A stretch of 64,000 nucleotides of DNA from an uncultured Acetatifactor sp. (GCA_947625675.1 CANQPH010000012.1:1-64000), one strand, 5' to 3'; positions 1 through 8,845 are shown, numbered from the stretch's first letter. Numbers and translations: made by a program. Notes: generated from the letters alone by a model not told the origin.

Positions 1-92
1 GCGCCTCTTCGGCCTCTTGAGTATTTCTCCATGTCCGAATTACGTCTCCACCAATATTGCAAAAGTTATTATACCTAAGCGAATCTTATTTG

Positions 93-845
93 TCAATGAT
101 TTTTTGGAATTTCACAATGCGAATTTTCTCCAGTTTTCTCCAAAACCTCCGCAATCTTCGCTTCAATCCGCCGTTTTACTTCCTCTGCGATCTCCACGCT
201 TTTCATAGTGCGGTATTCTTCATAATAAAGAGGAGGCATGTAATGGATCTGCACCGTCACGGGACGAATGGATTTCTCGTCAAAAGGAAGCGCCGTATCG
301 ATCAGGGCGCAGGGCACGATAGGGCAGCGGGCCATCTGGGCGCTTTTAAAAGAACCTCCCTTAAAATCCAACAGTTGGTTGCGTTTTTTGCTCCTGGTTC
401 CCTCCGGAAAGATCAGGAAGTTTTTCCCTTCCTTCACTTCCGCCGACATCTGCCGAATGACCTGCAGGGACTGCTTGATATCCTCCCTGTCAATCCCGAT
501 GGAACCCAGCGCCTTGATCACCTGCTTAAGCAAAATGATATTTCCCACTTCTTTCTTGTATACAAAAGCGAAAGGTGCGGGGCAAGTGTCCAAAAACACC
601 AGCACGTCAAATAGGCCCTGATGATTGGGAAAGAAAATATACCCGTTTTCTTTCGGCAGATTCTCCAGACCATAGGCCTTTACGGTGACTCTGCCGGCCT
701 TGTTGGCCGCCTTGGTCACTTTCTTAATATAACGATAGGCTTCTTCAAAATCAGGATTCTCCTGCCTGCCGAACTTCCAGATCCGATAAAGATAGTACGG
801 TGCAATATAAAAAAGTCTCAGCACCATCAGTGCGATACGCCGCAT
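93..845 (-). CDS. plsC: 1-acyl-sn-glycerol-3-phosphate acyltransferase
   Basis: The 250-residue protein should transfer an acyl group to lysophosphatidic acid, giving phosphatidic acid in membrane phospholipid synthesis. The two hallmark motifs are visible: NHQGLFD (the HX4D catalytic pair, near residue 75) and FPEGTRSKK (acyl-acceptor binding, near residue 148). The N-terminus is hydrophobic (ALMVLRLFYIAPYYLYRIW), fitting membrane association, and the length is usual for the family. The ATG follows an AGGAGG site eight bases upstream, which fixes the start. It lies 123 bp downstream of the fumarase beta gene on the same strand and may be the last gene of that transcript. Family assignment is firm; acyl-donor preference cannot be read. 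Confidence 0.93.
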   Translation of the reverse strand: MRRIALMVLRLFYIAPYYLYRIWKFGRQENPDFEEAYRYIKKVTKAANKAGRVTVKAYGLENLPKENGYIFFPNHQGLFDVLVFLDTCPAPFAFVYKKEVGNIILLKQVIKALGSIGIDREDIKQSLQVIRQMSAEVKEGKNFLIFPEGTRSKKRNQLLDFKGGSFKSAQMARCPIVPCALIDTALPFDEKSIRPVTVQIHYMPPLYYEEYRTMKSVEIAEEVKRRIEAKIAEVLEKTGENSHCEIPKNH

Positions 846-968
846 ACCCTGACCCTCCTATTCTTCGCAGCCTCCAGTCAAAGCATCCCCATTTCCTTTT
901 TTCGCTTACCCTGGAGCAGCATTCTGTCGTGCCTAAGTCTGCGTCCCTTTTCCACGGCGAGCTGCTTC

Positions 969-1520
969 CTACTCTTCCCGGTACTGTGCAACCGCCGACT
1001 GGTACAAATCATTGCCCTGGGAATCCAACACCACAATCACCGGAAAATCCTTGATTTCCAACCGCCGAATCGCTTCCGTCCCAAGATCTTCGTAGGCGAT
1101 CGCTTCTGCGGCCTGAATGGACCGGGATAATAAGGCTCCCGCTCCCCCCACCGCCGCAAAGTAAACGGCGCCGTTTCTCACAATGGCCTCTTTCACCGCC
1201 TGGGATCGTTTCCCTTTGCCGATCATTCCTTTCAGACCTAAATCCAACAGAGCCGGAGCGTATTTATCCATCCTGCTTGCGGTAGTGGGGCCCGCCGACC
1301 CGATAGGACGTCCCTCCCTGGCCGGAGAGGGGCCCATATAATAAATGACATTGTTTTCCAGGGCAATCGGCAGCGGATTCCCGGCTTCCAGGGCTTCTGC
1401 CATTCGTTTATGCGCCGCATCCCGGGCCGTGTAAATCGTGCCGGTCAGATACACATAGTCCCCCGCCCGCAGAGACAGGGCGTCTTCCCGCTTAAGCGGT
1501 ACCGTAATATGTCTGTCCAT
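969..1520 (-). CDS. fumB: Class I fumarate hydratase, beta (C-terminal) subunit
   Basis: This 183-residue protein matches the beta domain of the iron-sulfur (class I) fumarase/tartrate dehydratase family. In two-subunit forms it joins the alpha subunit to interconvert fumarate and L-malate in the cytoplasm. The family signature GSAGPTTASRMD lies near residue 74, and YYMGPSP near residue 60 is also typical. An ATG with AGGA upstream at 1520 gives a start agreeing with the family (MDRHITVPL); an open frame extends 26 codons further but carries no homology. The alpha subunit gene ends 58 bp upstream on the same strand, so the two are almost certainly cotranscribed. Tartrate dehydratase is the main alternative, and sequence alone does not decide. 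Confidence 0.9.
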   Translation of the reverse strand: MDRHITVPLKREDALSLRAGDYVYLTGTIYTARDAAHKRMAEALEAGNPLPIALENNVIYYMGPSPAREGRPIGSAGPTTASRMDKYAPALLDLGLKGMIGKGKRSQAVKEAIVRNGAVYFAAVGGAGALLSRSIQAAEAIAYEDLGTEAIRRLEIKDFPVIVVLDSQGNDLYQSAVAQYREE

Positions 1521-1578
1521 CGCAAATTCCTGCTTCCTTTTTTGCTTGAAAATTCCATTCTGTTCCAATTCCACGGCA

Positions 1579-2421
1579 TCAGAGCGTCCTGACCGCATGA
1601 CGATTCACGTGGCAACAAATATTCACCGCCACCGGCAGCCCTGCGATATGGGTGGGATAAGTGTTGATATTCACGGCCAGGGCGGTGGTACTGCCTCCCA
1701 GACCTCCCGGACCGATGCCAGAACGATTGATCCTCTGCAGCAGCTCTTCTTCCAGCGCTTTCACATAAGGGATGGGCGACCTTTGATCCACGGGCCTGGT
1801 AAGGGCCTTTTTGGCCAGCAGGGCGCACTTCTCAAAGGTGCCGCCGATCCCCACGCCCACCACCATGGGCGGACAGGCGTTGGGCCCCGCATCCCTGACG
1901 CTGGTAAGAATGGCTTCTTTCACCCCTTCAATGCCGTCCGCCGGTTTGAGCATGAAGATCCTGCTCATGTTCTCACTTCCAAAGCCTTTGGGGGCCACCG
2001 TGACAGTCACCTGATCCCCAGGCCCTATCTCGTAATGAATTACCGCCGGTGTGTTATCTTTTGTATTTTCACGATAGATGGGGTCCTTTACCACGGATTT
2101 GCGCAGATAACCTTCTGCATAACCCTGACGTACCCCCTCATTTACGGCTTCCTCCAGGGACCCTCCCTGAAAATGGACATCCTGCCCGATCTCCAGAAAC
2201 ACCACTGCCATGCCGGTATCCTGACAAATCGGTATCATATCCTCTCCGGCGATCCGCAGATTCTCCTGGAGCTGTTCCAGTACCTGCCTTCCCAGAGGAG
2301 CCTTTTCCTGCTTTACGGCGGTCTCCATGGCGGCCCTCATATCCTCTGTCAAGAAATGATTGGCCTCAATGCACATTTCCTTAATATTCCGGGTGATTTC
2401 CCCTACATCCAATATACGCAT
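1579..2421 (-). CDS. fumA: Class I fumarate hydratase, alpha (N-terminal) subunit
   Basis: This 280-residue protein is the catalytic alpha subunit of two-subunit class I fumarase, which binds a 4Fe-4S cluster. Cysteines expected to ligate the cluster occur in ICQDTG (near residue 65), NACPP (near 185) and the terminal NICCHVNRH; VGVGIGGTFEKC is also characteristic. The chosen ATG (MRILDVGEITRN) matches family starts; 37 further upstream codons are open but lack similarity and overlap the HIT gene. The gene lies between the HIT gene and the beta-subunit gene. It could equally be named tartrate dehydratase alpha, but the genomic setting gives no tartrate genes. An iron-dependent, oxygen-sensitive fumarase fits an anaerobe. 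Confidence 0.91.
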   Translation of the reverse strand: MRILDVGEITRNIKEMCIEANHFLTEDMRAAMETAVKQEKAPLGRQVLEQLQENLRIAGEDMIPICQDTGMAVVFLEIGQDVHFQGGSLEEAVNEGVRQGYAEGYLRKSVVKDPIYRENTKDNTPAVIHYEIGPGDQVTVTVAPKGFGSENMSRIFMLKPADGIEGVKEAILTSVRDAGPNACPPMVVGVGIGGTFEKCALLAKKALTRPVDQRSPIPYVKALEEELLQRINRSGIGPGGLGGSTTALAVNINTYPTHIAGLPVAVNICCHVNRHAVRTL

Positions 2422-2449
2422 TCTGTTTGCATCCTTCTCTTCCCGACAG

Positions 2450-2860
2450 TTACCGCAGGATCTGCTCCAAAACTCCGTCCAATTCCTCAGCGGAGGGCTC
2501 TCCCGGCACCCAGTTGATCTTCTGGCCGTCATCCTTGTACCTGGGAATCAGATGCACATGGAAGTGGGACACCGTCTGTCCCGCCGCTTCACCATTGTTC
2601 TGCACCAGATTGAAACCGTCGCAGGCAAGCTTCTTGGAAATAAGCTGTGCCATCTTCTTCGCCAATACAAAAGCGGAGGCCACCTTTTCCTCCGGCAATT
2701 CATACAGATTGTCCGCATGATCCTTGGGAAGAATCAAAGCGTGTCCCCTGGTCGCCGGTCCCAGGTCCAATATAACCCGGAAAGATTCATCCTCGTACAA
2801 GGTTCTGGAAGGAATCTCTCCATTGGCAATCTTACAAAAAATACAATCATCCTTTTTCAT
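2450..2860 (-). CDS. HIT family nucleotide-binding protein
   Basis: This is a 136-residue histidine triad protein of the HINT/Hit branch, which binds and usually hydrolyses nucleotide phosphoramidates or dinucleoside phosphates. The triad HFHVHLIP is near residue 98, preceded by GQTVSH. The N-terminal CIFCKIANGEIPS is the standard family opening, with CxxC that in some members holds zinc. The ATG is preceded by AAGGAAAGGTGG. The gene is 28 bp from the fumarase alpha start and on the same strand, so it probably shares a transcript. The physiological substrate is unknown. Confidence 0.93.
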   Translation of the reverse strand: MKKDDCIFCKIANGEIPSRTLYEDESFRVILDLGPATRGHALILPKDHADNLYELPEEKVASAFVLAKKMAQLISKKLACDGFNLVQNNGEAAGQTVSHFHVHLIPRYKDDGQKINWVPGEPSAEELDGVLEQILR

Positions 2861-2921
2861 CGTTTTTTACCACCTTTCCTTTTTTATGCAGCTCTCTTTC
2901 CCGAGATTCTTCTCTATCATC

Positions 2922-3620
2922 CTATGAGGAGCCCCAGTTCTGCGACCCCTGGTCCTGCGGCGAGTCCCAATCCTGCGGCCCTCGACCCTGCGGCGAGCCC
3001 CAATCCTGTGGCCCCTGGTCCTGCGGCGGTCTCTTCTTCAGGCGGTCAAGCAGGCAAAAAATGCAAGTGACCACAAATCCGGCCAGGAGTCCTCCCACAT
3101 GTCCGGCATTGTCCACATTGCTGCTGACGAAACCACTGTACAAGGACAGTCCCACCATCAAAAGCACTCGAACCGGCGTGGCGTTGGGCAGCCTGCGCCC
3201 CGCAAACAGCATCATGGCCAGCAGAGCCCCGTCCAGGCCGAACACTGCGGCACTGGCGCCGATGGACGAGGTGCCGTCCTGCGCCAGGTACCTGAGCCAG
3301 AGGGACAGTGTCCCGCCCCCAATTCCCGAAAGAAAATACAGGATCGCATACCTGATATGACCGATTTCCCGTTCCAGCATTTCTCCCAGAAAATATAGGA
3401 TCAACATATTGTTGAAGATATGATACTGATCCACATGCAGGAACATGGCGCTTAAGATACGCCAATACTCCTTGCGATACACCACGTCCAGGACGTTTTC
3501 CCTGCCCAGCAGATACGGCAAATCCGTAAACTGACAGACCAAGAATACCACGATGTTGATCCCCACCAATATGATACTCACGATTGGCCGTTCCATTTGT
3601 GTTGATTTTGTGGTGTCCAT
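2922..3620 (-). CDS. Rhomboid family intramembrane serine protease
   Basis: The 232-residue membrane protein should cleave transmembrane substrates. The catalytic serine lies in SSIGASAAVFG and the catalytic histidine in NAGHVGGLLAG; the HIFNNM segment supplies the family's conserved H/N residues, and about six hydrophobic helices are present. The C-terminal 35 residues are a cytosolic tail of about three degenerate 10-residue repeats (GPQDWGSPQD-like), encoded by a 30-bp tandem repeat at 2925-3035. The ATG at 3620 is preferred because a plausible promoter (3696-3725) overlaps the longer alternative that would begin at 3725. The catalytic domain is certain; substrate and tail function are unknown. 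Confidence 0.88.
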   Translation of the reverse strand: MDTTKSTQMERPIVSIILVGINIVVFLVCQFTDLPYLLGRENVLDVVYRKEYWRILSAMFLHVDQYHIFNNMLILYFLGEMLEREIGHIRYAILYFLSGIGGGTLSLWLRYLAQDGTSSIGASAAVFGLDGALLAMMLFAGRRLPNATPVRVLLMVGLSLYSGFVSSNVDNAGHVGGLLAGFVVTCIFCLLDRLKKRPPQDQGPQDWGSPQGRGPQDWDSPQDQGSQNWGSS

Positions 3621-3695
3621 TTCCCATCCCCTGCCGCCGACTGTCCTTTTTACAGCCAAAAGCCCCGGTTCCCCCGGCAAATATTCTTCATAAAA

Positions 3696-3725
3696 AATGT
3701 ACCACCACCTTACCCCTTTCGTCAA
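3696..3725 (-). promoter_or_regulatory. Putative sigma-A promoter of the rhomboid gene
   Basis: On the minus strand TTGACG (3720-3725) and TACATT (3696-3701) are separated by 18 bp. The expected transcript start is near 3689, upstream of the ATG at 3620. The match is moderate (5/6 and 4/6). Confidence 0.45.
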
Positions 3726-3834
3726 TCCCCATCCTTAACGAACTGCTATTGCACGCCGCATAAACCTTATCGTTCATTCCCGCACCGCTCGCACAAGCGC
3801 AACCTACACGGTATCCGCAACATGCCGGAAGTCT

Positions 3835-5103
3835 TTATCGGAAAACGACCAGGACTTTCCCCAGGCGAATCTCATCCTCCGCCTGCAATTTTCTTTTTTC
3901 ATAGGGCTGCAGCCTCAAACCGTTTTTATAGGTTCCATTGGTGGAATTCAAGTCCTCCAAATAGTATTCTCCCTTCTCTTCCGTCACTCTGGCATGCAGA
4001 CGGCTGATGGAATTGTCCTCCAGAACACAATCCGCCTCCCCTCTTTTCTTACCGATCAGGGTATTGGGCTTGTCCAATACGCATAAAATTTTACCTTCGG
4101 CGGAATAAAGCCGGTATACCTTTATTTCCTCTTTTTCTTCCATGTAGACCGTTCTTCCGTATTCTTCCTCATCTTCCTCTTCCTCCGAAGCCATCCGAGC
4201 GACATAAGTACTGTCTTCCGCCACGGCGCAGGCGGACATAAGCTGCTGGTTTCTATTCTGCAGCTGCATCCTTTCTTCCTGCTGGCGCCGCCTTTTACCT
4301 CCCAGAAAATAAAAAATCCCTTTTTTGGCAGACTCCTTCTCTCCTGCAGAACTCTCAGAAACAGCGGCCTTTCGCTCTTGCATCCCCACCTCCTGGAATT
4401 CCTGAGGATAAACTTCCTGCTGCAAAACTTTCAAATCCGCCTCTCCCGAAATTGCTGATGCTTTCTGTGAGGCTTTCGGAATCTGTGAGGCCTTCATAGC
4501 CTGTGTCATCCTCACGGTCTGGGCGGCATTCACTGTCTGCGGCACTCGCATTGGCTCATCCAGTTTTCCAGCGTCCTCAAAAATCTGTCCCTGTATATAA
4601 GCTTCCCCTAACAGGCTGTACTGCTCATGCATGGTATATATGCAGTCCACCAGCCCTTCGTCCTCATAATCAATCCGTTCCACCAAAAAATCCAGCATTT
4701 CCCGGAATCCGCAATCTCCTTCATAATAAGGGATATACAGATAAGAGAAATCTCTTTTCTCCAAATCCTGGAAAATATGCTCCGGATACCAAAGAAGATT
4801 GCTGTCATCCAAAAGAAATCGATCCAATTCTCTGCGCACCTGTTTCATGCTCCACAAAAAATCCTTCACCCATTCTCTCTTGATGGTCCTTCCCGCATAC
4901 AGCTGGGCCAGACTTTGGGTGGAAGAAATATCATAATATAAATAAGCCTGTCCGTTGATATAGCGCAGGCTGCAAGGCAACAATCTCTTGATGCCGCCCC
5001 GTCCCACGATACAATATTGATATCGGTTTTCCTCCGGCTTTTTCTCCAACAATATCCTCTCATAATTACAATTCAGGTTCCTGACATATTCCGCCGTAAT
5101 CAC
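3835..5103 (-). CDS. FHA-domain protein of the Tad locus (DUF6382-FHA)
   Basis: This 422-residue protein has an N-terminal DUF6382-like domain (about residues 1-170), a low-complexity linker with basic and acidic stretches, and a C-terminal forkhead-associated domain (about 345-422). The FHA core is visible in SISRLHARV and LNSTNGTYKNGLRL. FHA domains bind phosphothreonine peptides, so it may couple Ser/Thr kinase signalling to pilus assembly; that is inference. The GTG start is fixed by AGGAGGGATAGT directly upstream and the preceding tadE stop is one base away, showing translational coupling. It is the last gene of the Tad operon. FHA-DUF6382 proteins are commonly seen at Clostridia Tad loci. 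Confidence 0.85.
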   Translation of the reverse strand: MITAEYVRNLNCNYERILLEKKPEENRYQYCIVGRGGIKRLLPCSLRYINGQAYLYYDISSTQSLAQLYAGRTIKREWVKDFLWSMKQVRRELDRFLLDDSNLLWYPEHIFQDLEKRDFSYLYIPYYEGDCGFREMLDFLVERIDYEDEGLVDCIYTMHEQYSLLGEAYIQGQIFEDAGKLDEPMRVPQTVNAAQTVRMTQAMKASQIPKASQKASAISGEADLKVLQQEVYPQEFQEVGMQERKAAVSESSAGEKESAKKGIFYFLGGKRRRQQEERMQLQNRNQQLMSACAVAEDSTYVARMASEEEEDEEEYGRTVYMEEKEEIKVYRLYSAEGKILCVLDKPNTLIGKKRGEADCVLEDNSISRLHARVTEEKGEYYLEDLNSTNGTYKNGLRLQPYEKRKLQAEDEIRLGKVLVVFR

Positions 5104-5104
5104 A

Positions 5105-5614
5105 CTATCCCTCCTGTCCGCCCCGCAATATTTTGCGGCATGTCCTGATCACCAGCCTGGGCGAAATTCTGGCAGCCTCCGCCTCAGCCCGAATTTTCCA
5201 ATGAGTTTCATCAAACAATTTTCCAAGCTGTGGGAATGGTGCGCTGACTGCTCCTTCCCCCTCCAAAGTGATCTCTCCCTGGGTCACCCGAATCCCTCTT
5301 TCTCCCGGTTGGAAAGCCAGATATCTGTTCCAATCCATCCCGGCGAGCTGCCGCTCCACAAGCTGTGCAACTTCTTCGTTGCTTCCGTCTTCGCAAAGAA
5401 TTCCTTCCAAGACCAGTTCCATCATGTCCTGCTCCAGCAGACACCTGTCATATTGAAAAAACATCGTATAAATCAACAGCAGATAAAAGGCCATTACGAA
5501 TGGCAATATCATCGCCGCTTCCACCGTAAAATAAGCCTCTACGCCCCAGCCTTTTCTCGGATCAACCGCTTTTTCCAGGCCACTCATTTCCTTCATGCCA
5601 ATCCCATCTCCCAC
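5105..5614 (-). CDS. tadE: TadE-like pseudopilin
   Basis: This 169-residue protein carries a type IVb prepilin-like segment AYFTVEAAMILPFVMAFYLL near residue 28, with a Glu five residues after the likely processing point (A before YFTVE). TadE-type pseudopilins are processed by prepilin peptidase and assist Flp pilus assembly. The GTG start at 5614 has GGAGGTGAT 4-8 bases upstream, and the previous gene's stop is one base before it; a longer frame beginning at 5641 lacks such a site. The remainder is an extracellular domain with two cysteines (DRCLLEQDM, ILCEDG). It sits between the second prepilin peptidase and the FHA gene. Confidence 0.8.
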   Translation of the reverse strand: MGDGIGMKEMSGLEKAVDPRKGWGVEAYFTVEAAMILPFVMAFYLLLIYTMFFQYDRCLLEQDMMELVLEGILCEDGSNEEVAQLVERQLAGMDWNRYLAFQPGERGIRVTQGEITLEGEGAVSAPFPQLGKLFDETHWKIRAEAEAARISPRLVIRTCRKILRGGQEG

Positions 5615-5615
5615 G

Positions 5616-6122
5616 TCAATCACCTCCCCCGGACGCCGCACTGATCATTTGCCAGCAAGAACCGCACAGCGGCAGCACCAACTGGATCCAATAAGCCGCC
5701 GCAATAAAAGGCACAAAGGGAAAACTTTGCTTTCTGCCCGCTTTCCGAAGCAGGAGCAGACCCCCGGCATAGATTCCCGCCAGAAGGAAGCTCCAGGCCA
5801 CGATTGCCAGGCTCTGTCTGGCTTCTGCCAGAATGCCGATCATGATCAAAAGGCAGCCGTCCCCCGCCCCGAGGACGCCCGTGGCAAGCGACAACAGCAG
5901 CAATACAATTCCCGGCAGCGCTCCCAGGCCCCAGCCGATCAACAGCATCCGCCATCCCCCCGGATTCTCCCACAGCCGGATGCCCATGGACAAGAATACC
6001 GCTCCCCCTCCTGCCAGCAGCCAGATCCCGGGAATCCGCCTGGTCCTTATGTCAAAGACGCTCAACAAGATCAAATAGCCGCCAAAACCTATGATTTCCC
6101 ACGCAACAATCCCTTCTTCCAT
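5616..6122 (-). CDS. Prepilin peptidase (A24 family), second copy in the Tad operon
   Basis: This 168-residue polytopic protein belongs to the A24 aspartyl prepilin peptidases (TadV/CpaA type). The catalytic aspartates are in VFDIRTRRIP (near residue 25) and GAGDGCL (near 85), each next to a membrane segment. It should cleave prepilin leader peptides at the inner face of the membrane. The ATG at 6122 has GGAGG seven bases upstream; the frame is open another 40 codons but without a site. It is distinct from the shorter-spaced peptidase at 13353-13856 that opens the same operon. The GAGDG motif has Gly after Asp rather than the GAGDVK of the other copy, so substrate division is possible. Confidence 0.85.
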   Translation of the reverse strand: MEEGIVAWEIIGFGGYLILLSVFDIRTRRIPGIWLLAGGGAVFLSMGIRLWENPGGWRMLLIGWGLGALPGIVLLLLSLATGVLGAGDGCLLIMIGILAEARQSLAIVAWSFLLAGIYAGGLLLLRKAGRKQSFPFVPFIAAAYWIQLVLPLCGSCWQMISAASGGGD

Positions 6123-6145
6123 TCTAATCCTCCGACTTTCCTCGT

Positions 6146-7171
6146 TTATGCGGCCTTTCCCGCACATCGGCTGCAGGGCGGATACCTGCTCTGGGCTTCC
6201 TCTCTGGGCAAAGTCCGGATATCCCTTTTCAAAGATGAGCACTGCCTCTCTGAATGATATCTGTCCCCGTCCGGAGTGATGTACACCGTCCCGTCATGAT
6301 CCGCTCTCATGCATAATTCACAGGGTGTGTACCTTCCCCAGGAGTCGTTCCTCCTCCTTCGGGCTTCCTCTGGGGACACTCCGATTACCGTTCTCTTCAA
6401 ATAGCTGCAGTCCAACTTCTCATGATATACCGACCCGTGCTCCGTAACATAGACATATTCCCCAACGTATTCCCCGGCGCCTTCCCCGGCCATTTCCGTC
6501 CGCAGTTCATATCCCGTCCAGGCCCTTCCGTAATATCGGCTGCACATACGGAAACTGCGGAATCCCACGATTTTCACCCAGGGGGAAACCTCATAGGTCA
6601 CTTTCAGATCGATACAATCCCCTTCCTCCAGATAGGAAGATTCCAACACGTTTAATCCTCCCGCCCCATGAGTGAGGGGAGAACCTTCCAAGTATTCCTC
6701 CCCCAGCTCATGAACCAGGTTTTCATACAATACCGCATCGGACAGCAGGGAAACACCCAAATCCAGAAGGCCCTCCAAACTCCCGCCCTCCTTAAGCTTC
6801 CCATATGCATAGCCGTATACCGCCATCTGTCTTCCCTCATTCCAAAGCGCCGTCTGCAGATTGCCATGGAGCCTTATCATTTCCAGGGAAGAAAATAAAT
6901 TCAGGAAAAGGAACAGCATCATAGGAAGCACCAATGCGGCTTCTACCGTCATGCTCCCTTCCGTTCGGGAGACGAAGAGCGACGGCCTTTTTTCATCCGA
7001 GGACTTCGGCCGGGATTCTTCCGGTTCTCTTGGCCGCCATAAAAAGTCTCGGGCAGGACTTTGGCGCTTTTTCTTCATCATCGGAGAAGGTCTCATTCCT
7101 TTCTTATTTAATTTTATGCCTGTGGGATATTCTTTTTCCCGACCAGCCGTCCTCAAATGCCAAAAGGCCAT
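6146..7171 (-). CDS. TadE-like pseudopilin with two C-terminal YH/Cys modules
   Basis: This 341-residue protein has a basic N-terminus, then a pilin-like segment GSMTVEAALVLPMMLFLFLN (near residue 72; Glu at +5 after Gly), an extracellular region, and two C-terminal tandem modules. Each module reads Y-x-T-x-x-G-x-x-YH-x(4,5)-C-x-x-L-x-R and ends in CxxC (PCELC and PCSRC). The Cys/His pattern suggests zinc binding, as in small ribbons attached to extracellular enzymes, but this is inference. The long ATG at 7171 has GGAGG nine bases upstream; starts at 7096 and 7081 have poorly spaced sites. It lies between the DUF5702 and peptidase genes. Confidence 0.72.
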   Translation of the reverse strand: MAFWHLRTAGREKEYPTGIKLNKKGMRPSPMMKKKRQSPARDFLWRPREPEESRPKSSDEKRPSLFVSRTEGSMTVEAALVLPMMLFLFLNLFSSLEMIRLHGNLQTALWNEGRQMAVYGYAYGKLKEGGSLEGLLDLGVSLLSDAVLYENLVHELGEEYLEGSPLTHGAGGLNVLESSYLEEGDCIDLKVTYEVSPWVKIVGFRSFRMCSRYYGRAWTGYELRTEMAGEGAGEYVGEYVYVTEHGSVYHEKLDCSYLKRTVIGVSPEEARRRRNDSWGRYTPCELCMRADHDGTVYITPDGDRYHSERQCSSLKRDIRTLPREEAQSRYPPCSRCAGKAA

Positions 7172-7193
7172 CGCTCCCCGCCTCCCTCCCGTG

Positions 7194-8678
7194 TCAATAT
7201 TTTTTCTGCCACGTAAGCACAGTGGAATATCCGTAGGCGCTCCGGATCTCCACCTCCGCTTCCAGACGGTCGATGCACCCGTCCAGTCGAAAATGTTGGT
7301 TGCCCGGGGTCTGCCTGATATCCATTTCCACGATATCCATCATCCGAAAAGTCTGATCCTCCAACGGGGTCAAAGCCAGCAGAATCCGGAGATATTCCTC
7401 ATATCCCAGGCCCCCTTTTTTGTCCCCGGCGGAGCCCGTCCCTTCGGGATCCAGAATCCCTTCCAGCACGCAGCCGATATCATAGTGCCAGTCCTCCTGA
7501 GTTTTCAGCAAGGGCACCCTTCCTCCTGCCAGAAGACACTTCACGTCATACAGGCTTTCCGCATAAGCCCACCCCAACAAAATGCTGGTTTGAATCAACG
7601 GTGCGGCTTCCGGCACCAGCATCAGACTGGCGGCCAGCAAGGCGACCGCTTCGGCCTGCGCACATTTGGAAGCGTCCGAAAAAAGATAGATCGCATTGGC
7701 GGTTTCCCGCAGTGCGCTCAAGCGGTACACCACGCTCTTGAGATTTTCCAGATCATTGCTTTTTCCGGCGATCACATATTCCAGCTGATACCGGAGCAAT
7801 CCTTTTTCCAATGGCTTTCGATAGTTCCCGCAATGCCCGACCACGTATTCCTGGAACAGCAGCTTGTCCGTCAGGGGTTCTTCCTCCAATATTTCCCAGT
7901 TCCCCTGGTTTATCCGCCCCCGCTGCCGTCTGAAAGAAATCAACGTGCTCAGATCCACGCCGACAGCGGACAAAGACGACAAATCCTCCAACACCAAATT
8001 CAAAATCCCTTTCTGCTTCTGTACCTCCAGGGGTTCCGTGACGTCTTCCATTTCTATGGTGACCCAATGGTCCTCCACTTTCCGTTCGGTACCTTGATAG
8101 GATTGAATCTGCCCATCCACGATCTCCTTTTCCCGTTCCGGATCCCGGCCCGCCAGATTATTTTTCTCCACCACGTCCAGCCAGCCCGCCAGCTCCTGCA
8201 GATAGGTCAGCCCCGTTTCGTCCCGAACCGCTTCCGCAGCCCGGCTGCGAAAAATCCGCCCCTCCTGATCCGTTGCCGCAGCGCTTCTGAGAAGCCGCAC
8301 CGCCCCCGGCTCCAGGGCCAGGAAATCCCGATACAGCCAATCCCCCAGGAAGACTTCCTCCTGGGCGCAGTTTCTCGTCACATAGTCCAAAAGATGCGTC
8401 TCCACCGCCTCTCTGGAGGGCTGCCCGCAGCCATAGGAGGTATCGATCAAAAACAAGTCATACTGCTCCAAAAGTTCCCTGTGATACTCCGCCAGCAGAC
8501 TGTCCAGGCCGATATCTGCGATCAGCTTCGCTTCCAGAAGGATCGTGTTCTGCCGGACGCCCTCCAGCACGGCGAAAAACAGGGACAGCAGCACGGCCAT
8601 GGACAGGGCGGCATAAACCGTCAAATAGGCGCAGACGCCGCCCCCGGTTCGCTTTTTTCTCTCCTGTTCGGTACTCAT
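7194..8678 (-). CDS. DUF5702 Tad-locus protein (TadG-like)
   Basis: The 494-residue protein starts with a pilin-like membrane segment, CAYLTVYAALSMAVLLSLFF (about residues 15-36), followed by a large extracytoplasmic domain. It matches what is annotated as DUF5702 in Clostridia Tad loci. The position usually holding Glu in pseudopilins (TVEAA in the neighbours) is Tyr here (TVYAA), so processing by the prepilin peptidase is uncertain. The ATG overlaps the Flp pilin stop by four bases (ATGA), showing translational coupling. By position and membrane topology it may play the TadG role at the cell surface. No catalytic motif was seen. Confidence 0.72.
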   Translation of the reverse strand: MSTEQERKKRTGGGVCAYLTVYAALSMAVLLSLFFAVLEGVRQNTILLEAKLIADIGLDSLLAEYHRELLEQYDLFLIDTSYGCGQPSREAVETHLLDYVTRNCAQEEVFLGDWLYRDFLALEPGAVRLLRSAAATDQEGRIFRSRAAEAVRDETGLTYLQELAGWLDVVEKNNLAGRDPEREKEIVDGQIQSYQGTERKVEDHWVTIEMEDVTEPLEVQKQKGILNLVLEDLSSLSAVGVDLSTLISFRRQRGRINQGNWEILEEEPLTDKLLFQEYVVGHCGNYRKPLEKGLLRYQLEYVIAGKSNDLENLKSVVYRLSALRETANAIYLFSDASKCAQAEAVALLAASLMLVPEAAPLIQTSILLGWAYAESLYDVKCLLAGGRVPLLKTQEDWHYDIGCVLEGILDPEGTGSAGDKKGGLGYEEYLRILLALTPLEDQTFRMMDIVEMDIRQTPGNQHFRLDGCIDRLEAEVEIRSAYGYSTVLTWQKKY

Positions 8679-8845
8679 ACTTTGTTGGCGTTGGTGGTAA
8701 TCTTGGAAAAGATGCTTTCCACCAGCTTCGTGAGCTGATTTTTGAATATAATTACCAGACCGATCAGCACCACGATAATCAGGATAATCTCCACCGTTCC
8801 CATGCCATCCTCTTCCTTCAAAAAATCTTTCCAGTTCTTCAGCAT
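8675..8845 (-). CDS. flp: Flp-type type IVb pilin
   Basis: This 56-residue protein is the probable major pilin. It has a short charged leader (MLKNWKDFLKEEDG) and a hydrophobic segment GTVEIILIIVVLIGLVIIF. Cleavage after Gly14 would leave MGTVE with Glu at +5, as in type IVb pilins, followed by a short amphipathic tail. The ATG at 8845 has GGAG seven bases upstream; an in-frame start at 8878 would add eleven residues. It lies between tadC and the DUF5702 gene, and its stop overlaps the next start. Unlike proteobacterial Flp it lacks the usual Tyr after the Glu (EI instead of EY). Confidence 0.82.
   Translation of the reverse strand: MLKNWKDFLKEEDGMGTVEIILIIVVLIGLVIIFKNQLTKLVESIFSKITTNANKV

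Noticed and set aside
6861..8738. 625-codon plus-strand open frame
   Set aside because: Shadow of the DUF5702 and TadE-like genes; composition is Pro/Gln/His-rich as expected for antisense of GC-rich coding DNA.
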